Part shown: positions 48,552 to 56,245 of the stretch, piece after piece
Layout of the letters: every line of letters begins with the position of its first letter
Position numbering within the stretch: the first letter of the stretch is position 1
Source: Lichenicola sp964247725
GTDB lineage: Bacteria; Pseudomonadota; Alphaproteobacteria; Acetobacterales; Acetobacteraceae
Assembly: GCA_964247725.1 (NCBI GenBank)
Contig: CAXTVM010000016.1
Coordinates: forward strand, 1 to 64,000
Reading direction: 5' to 3'
Length of the DNA stretch: 64,000 nt
Notes under the pieces: generated by a model
What the model was told of the DNA's origin: nothing
Database searches by the model: none
The model's input: only the letters and a program-made list of their open reading frames with translations
Program-made: the position numbers and the translations under genes

Positions 48552-49385
48552 TCAAGGCGCCGGGATGGTCTCGTCCGGCAGCAGGCCCCAGACCGACTGC
48601 CGCGGCAGCCACCCGGCCTGGTCCCGCACCGTGACCCGGCACCAGCCGGCGCCGGCTGCGCAGCTGCGCAGCCGGCCGATCACGCCGGGTTCCAGCACCG
48701 CCATAGGGGACGCGTCCGGCTGCGGCGCGCTGCGCAGCACCTGGCTACCGGGCGGGCCGACCGGCAGCGTCGCGGAACCGCCCGCCGGTGCCGCGGCCGC
48801 CGCGTCCGCGCCCGGATCTGGGCTGGGATCTGCAATGGGACCGGGGCCGGCGGCGGGTTCGGGGATGACGAAGCTACGCGTGCCGACCAGCGTCGCCTGG
48901 TGCACCCAGCCCTTGATGCCGTCGGAGTCTTCGATCAACCGCCACACGTCGAACTCGCGCTCGATCCGCACCGGCAGGTCGCGGCGGTGGTAGACCCACT
49001 CGATCGGATAGCGGGATCCGGGACCGCGGCGCAGGTACACGGAGTCGGCCCGCAGCGCCGCGAAGCGCGGCAGCGGCAGGCCGGTGCTGGTGCCATGGGG
49101 CGGCGCCGGCGGTGCCGGGACGGGGTTTGGGGCGGGGGTCGGAGCGGCGGTTGGCGGCGGCGAGGCGTGCCCCGCCACGGACGCCGGGTGTGCCGGATGC
49201 GCGCCGCCGTGCCCGTTCGCCTTGCGCGATGCGACGTGAGCCTGGGCGTGGGCATGGGCGGCCGGCTTGCGCGGCGGCGGGTGACGGACCGGCTCCGGAT
49301 CGGCGGCCGCGCCGGAGACCCACAACGCGGCGGCGGCGAGGCCGGTGAGCGGCGCGGAGCGGCGGGACGGGATCCAGGCGGGCAT
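48552..49385 (-). CDS. Exported SH3-domain protein
   Basis: This 277-residue protein has a signal peptide (from ATG 49385, ending about SGAAADPEP) and a His/Ala/Pro-rich linker (about 35-95). Two bacterial SH3-like domains follow. The first contains RADSVYLRRGPGSRYPIEWV and IKGWVHQATL, and the second lies near AGAGWCRVTVRDQAGWLP. Such SH3_3/SH3_4 proteins act in the periplasm, often binding cell-wall peptides. It lies 63 bases upstream of pyk on the same strand. An in-frame start 12 codons earlier is possible but would delay the signal peptide. Confidence 0.85.
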   Translation of the reverse strand: MPAWIPSRRSAPLTGLAAAALWVSGAAADPEPVRHPPPRKPAAHAHAQAHVASRKANGHGGAHPAHPASVAGHASPPPTAAPTPAPNPVPAPPAPPHGTSTGLPLPRFAALRADSVYLRRGPGSRYPIEWVYHRRDLPVRIEREFDVWRLIEDSDGIKGWVHQATLVGTRSFVIPEPAAGPGPIADPSPDPGADAAAAAPAGGSATLPVGPPGSQVLRSAPQPDASPMAVLEPGVIGRLRSCAAGAGWCRVTVRDQAGWLPRQSVWGLLPDETIPAP

Positions 49386-49436
49386 GCGCCCCTCCGTGCC
49401 AAGCGGGATGCCGGAGGGCAAGGGGTTCCGGCGGCG

Positions 49437-49841
49437 TCAGATCGACAGCATCTGACCGTGGCCGACGGCGGCGAGGAAGGTGGGCACGCCAGCGCACTCG
49501 ACCTCGGGCAGCAAAGCGGTCGCGGGCAGCGCCATGGCGCGCAGGCCCGACTCGCAGGCGAGCAGCCGGACGCCGAGCGGCGCCAGCGCGTCCCGCAGGG
49601 CCGCGAAGCCGGCGACGCCGCGGCGGCGCAGCACGGCGTCGGCCTCGCTGCCGGCCAGACCCGACCAGTCGCGGCACAGCGCGTGCAGGCCGCCGTTGGT
49701 GGCGAACATCACCACCCGCCGGTCCACCGCAGCCGCACCGGCGGCGAGCACCATCGCATAGTGGGCGCGCTCGAACGCGCCGCTCAGCAGCAGGATGCCG
49801 AGCATGGGCGACCCCTGCCCATCGGACATGGGCTCAGCCAT
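49437..49841 (-). CDS. DsrE-family protein
   Basis: This 134-residue alpha/beta protein has the DsrE/DsrF/TusD-like pattern: LGILLLSGAFERAHYAMVLA, then VVMFATNGGLHALC, and LGVRLLACESGLRAMAL with a conserved-position Cys. TusD/DsrE proteins carry persulfide sulfur on a Cys. ATG 49841 overlaps the ThiF-like gene stop by eight bases; ATG 49829 is the alternative. Coupling to an E1-like adenylyltransferase suggests a sulfur-relay role. A complete TusBCD set is not present. Confidence 0.8.
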   Translation of the reverse strand: MAEPMSDGQGSPMLGILLLSGAFERAHYAMVLAAGAAAVDRRVVMFATNGGLHALCRDWSGLAGSEADAVLRRRGVAGFAALRDALAPLGVRLLACESGLRAMALPATALLPEVECAGVPTFLAAVGHGQMLSI

Positions 49842-50625
49842 GCGCGGACAGGTCGTGGATGCGCGGCCGGGGTCCGCACAGCGGGCAGTCCGGGTCCGGC
49901 CGCAGCCGGATGGCGTGGAAGCGCATGGCGAGCGCGTCCCAGGCCAGCACCCGGCCGGACAGGCCCTCGCCGAGTCCGAGCAGCTCCTTCAGCGTCTCGG
50001 TCGCCTGCAGCGTGCCCATGACGCCGGTCACGGCGCCGAGCACGCCCGCCTGGGCGCAGTTCGGCGCCAGGCCCTCGGCCGGTGCTTCGGGATAGAGGCA
50101 GCGGTAGCACGGGCCGCCCCGGTGCGGCTTGAATGTCGAGAGCTGGCCGTCGAAGCGCGACACCGAGGCCGAGATCAGGGTGCGGCGGCCGAGCGCGCAG
50201 GCATCGGCCAGCAGGTAGCGGGTGGCGAAGTTGTCGCTGCCGTCGCAGACGACGTCGTAGTCGGCGATCAGGGCGGCGACGTTGCCGGCGTCCAGGCGCA
50301 GCGCGTGCTGGCGCACCGCGACCAGCGGGTTCAGCTCGCCCAGCACCGATGCGGCCGAGCTCACCTTGGGCTGCCCGATCCGCGAGGTGCCGTGCACGAC
50401 CTGGCGCTGCAGGTTGGACAGCTCGACCCGGTCGTCGTCGACCAGGCCGATCGTGCCGACGCCGGCGGCGGCCAGGTAGAGCGCCAGCGGCGCGCCGAGG
50501 CCGCCGGCGCCGACCACCAGCACGCGCGCCGCGCGCAGCCGCGCCTGGCCGATGCCGCCGACCTCGGCCAGCAGGATGTGGCGCGAGTAGCGCAGCACCT
50601 CGTCGTCGGAGAAGTCGAGATCCAT
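49834..50625 (-). CDS. ThiF/MoeB/HesA-family adenylyltransferase
   Basis: This 263-residue E1-like enzyme adenylates the C terminus of a ubiquitin-like sulfur carrier (ThiS, MoaD or similar). The N terminus (DDEVLRYSRHILLAEVGGIG) is followed by VLVVGAGGLGAPLALYLAAA with the nucleotide loop at residues 39-44. VDDDRVELSNLQRQVVH and CDGSDNFATRYLLADAC come next. Two Cys pairs (CYRC and CPLC) form the zinc site. No rhodanese domain is fused. ATG 50625 gives MDLDFSDDEV, a typical start. The gene is coupled to the downstream DsrE-like gene. Confidence 0.9.
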   Translation of the reverse strand: MDLDFSDDEVLRYSRHILLAEVGGIGQARLRAARVLVVGAGGLGAPLALYLAAAGVGTIGLVDDDRVELSNLQRQVVHGTSRIGQPKVSSAASVLGELNPLVAVRQHALRLDAGNVAALIADYDVVCDGSDNFATRYLLADACALGRRTLISASVSRFDGQLSTFKPHRGGPCYRCLYPEAPAEGLAPNCAQAGVLGAVTGVMGTLQATETLKELLGLGEGLSGRVLAWDALAMRFHAIRLRPDPDCPLCGPRPRIHDLSAHG

Positions 50626-50825
50626 CGCCCGGTCCGTCCCGCCCGTCCCTGCCGCATCGTCCACTCGGCCTTAACGCGCCACGGCCATGATCGACCGAGG
50701 CGCCGAGTCTGCCGAAATCCGCTCGGGGGTTTGTAATCCGCCTTGACCGTTCCCATGGCGGCAGAAGATAGTCGGCAATGGCGGGCCCGTGCGGGACACC
50801 GCACAGAGCAGGGAAGGCACGCCTG

Positions 50826-51422
50826 ATGTCGGTCCGCTTCGATCGCTCGTCCAGACCGTTCGCGACCTCGGCCTGCTGCCTGGTCCTGGCGTTGGCGGTC
50901 TATGCCGTCTCGCCGTTGGTGACGCTCTGGGGGGTGGCCTCCGCCCTGCAACGCGACGACGTGTCGGCGTTGCGGGTAGCGCTGGACTGGCGGGAGGTGC
51001 GGAGCGGCCTCAAGACCGATCTCGGCGGCGGCGCACCGGTCAGCCTGGCCAGCGTCCGCCAAGCGAGTGCTCGGCAAGCGGCCGCGCAGCAGGACGACCT
51101 GCCGGAGTTCGGGTCCTCGTTCGCCACCACCATCGTGTCCCATGTCGTCGATGACGTCATGACGCCCGAGCACCTGGCAGCGATGCTGTCGCGGACCGCG
51201 TCCGACCGCGGTGACCAGGCCGAGCCGTCGATGCTCGGCCGCGTGCAGCGGTTCGGCTTCGTGTCGCCTACCGAGTTCCGGGCGGCGATCCGGCTGTCCC
51301 CCGACGCCGACGCGCCGCCGGTGGTGGTGACGATGCGCGTCGAGAAGTGGCAGTGGAAGGTGACGCGCGTCCACGTGCCGGAGCAGCTGCTGGAGTCCGG
51401 CAGCGGCAACAACCGGACCTGA
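50826..51422 (+). CDS. DUF2939-type membrane-anchored protein
   Basis: This 198-residue protein has one N-terminal membrane helix (CCLVLALAVYAVSPLVTLWG). SALQRDDVSALRVALDWREV and RSGLKTDLG follow directly, as in DUF2939 proteins. The rest is a predicted periplasmic alpha/beta domain ending in VTMRVEKWQWKVTRVHVPEQ. The function of DUF2939 is unknown. I chose ATG 50826 (MSVRF) over an in-frame ATG at 50778 because it lies closer to the helix. It is monocistronic and divergent from the ThiF/DsrE pair. Confidence 0.75.
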   Translation: MSVRFDRSSRPFATSACCLVLALAVYAVSPLVTLWGVASALQRDDVSALRVALDWREVRSGLKTDLGGGAPVSLASVRQASARQAAAQQDDLPEFGSSFATTIVSHVVDDVMTPEHLAAMLSRTASDRGDQAEPSMLGRVQRFGFVSPTEFRAAIRLSPDADAPPVVVTMRVEKWQWKVTRVHVPEQLLESGSGNNRT

Positions 51423-51579
51423 TCCCCGGCGCCCGGCCCGGCCGTCGGCGCGGCTCGTTGCGGCGCCGGATGGCCGCCCCCTGACGGCAGGCTCTCCGAT
51501 CACCATCTGTCGGTAAAGGTTTCCTGGACCAGACGGGCACGCCGCCCGTCCGGCGGGCCTGGAACGGGACGGAACGGCG

Positions 51580-52809
51580 ATGGACCTGCTGGCCAAGCTC
51601 GAGATCCTGGCGGACGCCGCGAAGTACGACGCATCCTGCGCCTCGAGCGGCACCGATGCACGCGACAGCCGCGGCAAGGATAAAGGAATCGGCTCGACCG
51701 AGGGCATGGGCATCTGCCACGCCTACGCGCCAGACGGCCGCTGCATCTCGCTGCTCAAGATCCTGCTGACCAACTTCTGCCTCTATGAATGCGCCTACTG
51801 CATCAACCGGTCGTCGTCCTCGGTGCGGCGGGCGCGGTTCACGGTGGACGAGGTGGTGCGGCTGACGCTCGGCTTCTACCGGCGCAACTGCATCGAGGGG
51901 CTGTTCCTGTCGTCGGGCATCATCCGATCGCCCGACTACACCATGGAGCAGGTGATCGGTGTCGCGCGCACGCTGCGGATCGAGCACGGGTTCCGCGGCT
52001 ACATCCACCTGAAGACCATCCCCGACGCCGATCCGCTGCTGCTGGAGGAGGCCGGGCGCTGGGCCGACCGGCTGTCGATCAACGTCGAGCTGCCGACCGA
52101 GGCGGCGCTGCGGGACTATGCGCCCGAGAAGGACATGGGCGGCATCCGGCGCTCGATGGGCCGGATGCGGATGGGCATCGACGCCGCGCGCGAGAAGGTG
52201 AAGCCCGGCGCCGCCCGGCCGCCCCGCTTCGCGCCGGCCGGGCAGAGCACGCAGGTGATCGTCGGCGCCGATTCCAGCCCCGACCGCACCATCCTGCGCA
52301 TGAGCAGCACCCTGTACGGCGCCTACGGACTGCGCCGGGTCTACTACTCGGCGTTCAGCCCGATCCCGGATGCCTCCTCCGTGCTGCCGCTGCAGCCGGC
52401 GCCGCTGCTGCGCGAGCACCGGCTGTATCAGGCGGACTGGCTGCTGCGGTTCTACGGCTTCGGCGTCGAGGAGCTCGCGACCGATGCCGCCGGCAACCTC
52501 GACCTGGTGCACGACCCCAAGCTCGCGTGGGCGCTGGCGCACCGCGAGATGTTCCCGGTCGACGTCAACCGCGCCGATCGCGAGGCGCTGCTGCGGGTGC
52601 CGGGACTGGGGGTGAAGTCGGTCGACCGGATGCTGGCGGTGCGGCGCCACCGGGCTCTGCGGATGCAGGACCTGGCGCGGCTGCGGGTGTCGCTGGCCAA
52701 GGTGGCGCCGTTCGTGGTGGCGCTGGACCACCGGCCGGCGCAGGAGCTCGACAGCGCACGGCTGTCGCAGCGCCTGGCGCCGAAACCACGACAGCTGGCG
52801 CTGCTTTAG
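51580..52809 (+). CDS. Putative DNA modification/repair radical SAM protein
   Basis: This 409-residue radical SAM protein begins DLLAKLEILADAAKYDASCA. The radical SAM motif is C-LYE-C-AY-C (C67, C71, C74). LSSGIIRSPDYTMEQVIGVA and LKTIPDADPLLLEEAGR match the family known as TIGR03916. A helix-hairpin-helix segment (VNRADREALLRVPGLGVKSV) near the C terminus suggests DNA binding. The family is usually paired with UdgX/DUF4130 genes, as here. The reaction is unknown. A dispersed repeat lies in the 109-base gap to the partner gene. Confidence 0.9.
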   Translation: MDLLAKLEILADAAKYDASCASSGTDARDSRGKDKGIGSTEGMGICHAYAPDGRCISLLKILLTNFCLYECAYCINRSSSSVRRARFTVDEVVRLTLGFYRRNCIEGLFLSSGIIRSPDYTMEQVIGVARTLRIEHGFRGYIHLKTIPDADPLLLEEAGRWADRLSINVELPTEAALRDYAPEKDMGGIRRSMGRMRMGIDAAREKVKPGAARPPRFAPAGQSTQVIVGADSSPDRTILRMSSTLYGAYGLRRVYYSAFSPIPDASSVLPLQPAPLLREHRLYQADWLLRFYGFGVEELATDAAGNLDLVHDPKLAWALAHREMFPVDVNRADREALLRVPGLGVKSVDRMLAVRRHRALRMQDLARLRVSLAKVAPFVVALDHRPAQELDSARLSQRLAPKPRQLALL

Positions 52810-52810
52810 G

Positions 52811-52910
52811 AAGGCCAGGGCTCGCCTCCGGACTCGATTCCTTGCTGAATCGGGTTCCAAGGGCCGCCGGCCCTTGGCGGGTCCAGGGTAGAGCCCTGGC
52901 CTTACTTATC
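52811..52910. repeat. Dispersed palindromic repeat, copy 10
   Basis: The copy reads AAGGCCAGGGCTCGCCTCCGG, TTGCTGAATCGGG, CCAAGGGCC-GC-CGGCCCTTGG and CCAGGGT-AGA-GCCCTGGCC. It is a short form with the CCAAGGG-type inner hairpin, placed between the radical SAM gene and its partner udgX. Confidence 0.8.
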
Positions 52911-52918
52911 GGACGCGC

Positions 52919-54379
52919 ATGCAAAGCATCATCCTCGCCCACGAGGTCGACTTCGCCGGCTGGCGCGATGCGGCACGGCGCCTGGCGCTGGACGGCGTGC
53001 CGCCGGAAGAGGCGCACTTCTCGGTCGGCCATCCGGACGACCTGTTCGCGCAGGAGCCGGAGCCGGCCCCCGCGCCGGCCGGCGGCGGCTTCAGCGTGTC
53101 ACGGGCGCTGGTCGAGCTGGCGCAGACGGTGATCCAGGCGCGCGAGCCGGAGCGGTTCGACCTGCTCTACGGGCTGGTGTGGCGGGCGCACCAAGGCGAG
53201 CGGCGGATCACCGAGCTGGTCACCGACCCGGCGATGCAGCGGGCGGTCCGGCTGGCGCAGTCGGTGCGGCGCGACACCCACAAGATGCGCGCGTTCGTGC
53301 GCTTCCGCGAGGTGCGTGAGGAGGAGGCGACCCGCTACGTCGCCTGGTTCGAGCCGGACCACTACATAGTCGAGGCCAATGCCGACTTCTTCGCGCGCCG
53401 CTTCGCCACCATGGTGTTCTCGATCCTGACACCCTATCGCAGCGTGCATTGGACCGGGGCGGCGCTGGAGTTCGGGCCCGGCGCGGAGCCGGCCGCGGTG
53501 CCGGACGACGATGCGCTGGAGCGCTACTGGCGCGCCTATTTCAGCGCCATCTTCAACCCGGCGCGGCTGAAGATCTCGGCCATGACCTCGGAGATGCCGA
53601 AGAAGTACTGGCGCAACTTGCCCGAGGCGGCAGCGATCCCTGAGCTGATCCGGACTGCGGCCGGCCGCACCGAGACGATGCTGGAGACCAAGCCTATGGA
53701 CGCCGACGACCAGACCAAGCCGCGCCGCCGGGCGGTGGCGCCGAAGTCCGCCCCGGCCGAAGCGGTCCCGATCGCGTCGGGCTCGCTCGCCGCCCTGGCC
53801 GAGGCCGCCGCCGGCTGCCGCCGCTGCCCACTGTGGGAGCCGGCGACCCAGGTGGTGTTCGGCGAGGGCCCGGAGAGCGCGCGCATGATGATGGTCGGCG
53901 AGCAGCCCGGCGACCAGGAGGACCTGGCGGGGCGGCCGTTCGTGGGCCCGGCCGGCCAGCTGCTCGACCGGGCACTCGTCGAGGCCGGGATCGACCGCCG
54001 CGAGGTCTACGTCACAAATGCGGTCAAGCACTTCAAGTTCGAGCCGCGCGGCAGGCGCCGCATCCACGCCAAGCCGGACCTCACCGAGATCGCCGCCTGC
54101 TCCGGCTGGCTGGCGGAGGAGCGCCGGACGGTGCGGCCAGCGCTGCTGGTGATGCTGGGCGCCACCGCGGCGCGGGCGGTGCTGGGCCGCACGGTGACGA
54201 TCTCGCGCGAGCGGTCGCGGCCGATCGCGCTGCCGGACGCGTTCGGCTCCAACGCCCAGGGGCTGGTGACGGTGCACCCGTCCTACCTGCTGCGGCTGCC
54301 GGACGAGGACGCCAAGCGGCGGGAGTACGCCGCGTTCGTCGAGGATCTGCGGCAGGCGCGCACGCTGCTGGAGGCCTGA
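52919..54379 (+). CDS. udgX: DUF4130-UdgX fusion, uracil-DNA binding protein
   Basis: This 486-residue protein joins a DUF4130 domain (about 1-240) and a family 4-like uracil-DNA glycosylase domain (about 275-486). The UDG part has GEQPGDQEDLAGRPFVGPAG (from 327), an iron-sulfur Cys pattern starting CRRCPLW, and HPSYLLR (453-459). The R-loop reads GRRRIHAKP with H383, the UdgX-specific His that forms a covalent bond to DNA at uracil in studied relatives. DUF4130 contains VRRDTHKMRAFVRFRE. ATG 52919 follows the repeat. It likely cooperates with the preceding radical SAM protein in DNA repair. Confidence 0.93.
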   Translation: MQSIILAHEVDFAGWRDAARRLALDGVPPEEAHFSVGHPDDLFAQEPEPAPAPAGGGFSVSRALVELAQTVIQAREPERFDLLYGLVWRAHQGERRITELVTDPAMQRAVRLAQSVRRDTHKMRAFVRFREVREEEATRYVAWFEPDHYIVEANADFFARRFATMVFSILTPYRSVHWTGAALEFGPGAEPAAVPDDDALERYWRAYFSAIFNPARLKISAMTSEMPKKYWRNLPEAAAIPELIRTAAGRTETMLETKPMDADDQTKPRRRAVAPKSAPAEAVPIASGSLAALAEAAAGCRRCPLWEPATQVVFGEGPESARMMMVGEQPGDQEDLAGRPFVGPAGQLLDRALVEAGIDRREVYVTNAVKHFKFEPRGRRRIHAKPDLTEIAACSGWLAEERRTVRPALLVMLGATAARAVLGRTVTISRERSRPIALPDAFGSNAQGLVTVHPSYLLRLPDEDAKRREYAAFVEDLRQARTLLEA

Positions 54380-54391
54380 GAGCCGGGCTCC

Positions 54392-55057
54392 TCATACGCC
54401 GACCAGCCGGTGTGCGATGCCGGTGAGGCCGCTGGCGCGATGGGTCGGCTGGTCGAAGCAGGACGGGAACAGGGAGTCGCCCGAGACATAGCCGGTGCAG
54501 AGCCCGGCGGAGCTGGCGCCCTGGATGTCCCAGGGGTGGGCGGCGACCAGGGCAAGCTCGGCGGGGGTCACGCCCAGGCGGCGGGCGGCGGCAAGATAGA
54601 CCTCCGCACGCGGCTTGGGCAGCCCGACCTCGTCTATCGACAGCACCGCGTCGAACGAGGCGATCAGGCCGGCGCGATCGAGCAGCGCCTCGGTGGTGGC
54701 GCGGCTGCCGTTGGTGAGCGCCAGGCACGGCAGCCCGGCCTCGCGGACCACCTGCAGCGCGGTCGCCGCCCCCGGCTGCGGCGACAGCCAGGCCATGCCG
54801 GCGATCGCCATCTCGATCCGGTGCGGCGGCGGCTCCAGCCCGGCCGTGACCAGCATGCCGCAGAGGTTGTCCTCCAGCACGGTAGCCATCGGCACCAGCC
54901 GGCCGACTACTCCCAGCGTGAACAGGTCGCGCAGCGAGTTGGCGAACCAGGTCTCGAGCGCCGAGCTGGGCAGGCCCAGGGCGACCAGCAGGGGGCGCTG
55001 GTTCTCGAGCGAGAACAGGGTGCCGATGACGTCGAAGGCGACGGCGCGCAGGGTCAT
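54392..55057 (-). CDS. HAD hydrolase, haloacid dehalogenase type II-like
   Basis: This 221-residue HAD-superfamily enzyme has nucleophile Asp in AVAFDVIGTLFSLEN, motif II LALTNGSRAT, Lys in VGLPKPRAEVYLAAARRLG and an acidic motif in AAHPWDIQGASSAG. The order and spacing match haloalkanoic acid dehalogenase type II, though many such proteins are phosphatases. ATG 55057 gives TLRAVAFD close to the nucleophile; an in-frame start 22 codons earlier is less likely. It is convergent with udgX, 12 bases from its stop. Confidence 0.85.
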   Translation of the reverse strand: MTLRAVAFDVIGTLFSLENQRPLLVALGLPSSALETWFANSLRDLFTLGVVGRLVPMATVLEDNLCGMLVTAGLEPPPHRIEMAIAGMAWLSPQPGAATALQVVREAGLPCLALTNGSRATTEALLDRAGLIASFDAVLSIDEVGLPKPRAEVYLAAARRLGVTPAELALVAAHPWDIQGASSAGLCTGYVSGDSLFPSCFDQPTHRASGLTGIAHRLVGV

Positions 55058-55151
55058 GGGCGAATTCCATGGTTCGGGTTGGGACAGGCCACGTGTCGAG
55101 GCCTCCAGGGTAGGCTGTCCCAACCGCAGGCCCTACCCGATCACGGGTTGT

Positions 55152-56231
55152 TCAAGGGACCCGGTCGGCGTAGCGGTCCCAGTGCGTGGCCAGCTCGCGG
55201 ACCACGACGCTGCCGACGCGGTAGGCGGCGTCGAGCGAGGGGCCGTAGCCGGACAGGCTGTTGGGTGCTGCCTCGGCGGCCAGCAGGGCGGCCGGCGTCT
55301 GTCCGGGCGGCGGCATGTCGAAGTTGCTGGCCGTGCGCAGCACCAGCACGCGGTCCAGGTCGACCTTGCGCACCTGCGCCAGGAAGGTCAGCGCCTGCAT
55401 CATGCCGGCATCCTCCTCGGCGGTGGTGGCGAAGTGGCCGTCTCCGTGGGTCCAGTAACGGACCCAGTCCTCGGCCCAGCGGTTCATGCGGGCGCCGATC
55501 CAGAAGGTGCCGGCGGCCAGCGTGTCGCCGATGCCGACCGCCGGCGGCGCCTGGCCGGCCGGATACCCGACATAGCGGGCGCGGATCGCGCGGAGCACCG
55601 GCGTGTCGGGCAGCGCCACCGATCGGGTCAGGCCGTAGGCCCAGCGGGCCAGGGACCCGTTCAGGGTGAACACGTTGCCGCCGCTGATGGATTGCGGCGG
55701 CGGCACCGGGAGCTGGTAGGGCGCGCTGCGCTGCAGCGGCACGTAGCCGGTCGGCCAGTCGGGCGGGATCTCGCGGGCGTCGATCTCGTGCGCGAGGTCG
55801 CCGTCGACGACGTGCGGCGCCCAGATCGCCGAGCCGGGCGAGGCGACGGCGGGGTCGATGCCGGCGATGCCGGCGAGCAGGATGTAGGCGTGGCCGAGAT
55901 CGAAGCGGGGGTCGTCGCCGAGCGCCTCGATCGAGGCCGCGGCCCGGGTCGGGCCCTCGCCGGTGACGATGCCGAGCACGCCGAGCGCCCGGTTCAGCCT
56001 GAGGTCGCGATAGCCCTGCGGGAACGGCACCGTCTCGGCGAGCGGCAGCCGCTCGACCCAGGCCTGGAACTCGCCCGGGGCGTCGCCGGCGTCGGCGCCC
56101 AGCTCGAACGTGGTCACCACCACCACCCGGATCGGCAGCGGCGCCGCGCGGGCGGCGGCGAGGGTGGCGACCAGGGCGGCAGCGAGGGCGGCAACGAGGA
56201 TGACGGCGGCGATCGGCGGCAGGCGGCGCAT
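55152..56231 (-). CDS. Purine nucleoside permease (NUP)-like exported protein
   Basis: This 359-residue protein has a long signal peptide (about 1-28, Ala-rich) and a NUP-family body. IRVVVVTTFELGADAGDAPG is followed by VTGEGPTRAAASIEAL, then AGIAGIDPAVASPGSAIWA and ATTAEEDAGMMQALTFLAQ. The fold is related to nucleoside phosphorylases. In yeast and some bacteria the family is linked to nucleoside uptake, but its molecular role is poorly defined and it lacks multiple membrane helices. It lies 14 bases after hpnN. The product may act in the periplasm, perhaps on a nucleoside-bearing hopanoid. Confidence 0.85.
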   Translation of the reverse strand: MRRLPPIAAVILVAALAAALVATLAAARAAPLPIRVVVVTTFELGADAGDAPGEFQAWVERLPLAETVPFPQGYRDLRLNRALGVLGIVTGEGPTRAAASIEALGDDPRFDLGHAYILLAGIAGIDPAVASPGSAIWAPHVVDGDLAHEIDAREIPPDWPTGYVPLQRSAPYQLPVPPPQSISGGNVFTLNGSLARWAYGLTRSVALPDTPVLRAIRARYVGYPAGQAPPAVGIGDTLAAGTFWIGARMNRWAEDWVRYWTHGDGHFATTAEEDAGMMQALTFLAQVRKVDLDRVLVLRTASNFDMPPPGQTPAALLAAEAAPNSLSGYGPSLDAAYRVGSVVVRELATHWDRYADRVP

Positions 56232-56245
56232 CGGGGACCCCCGGG

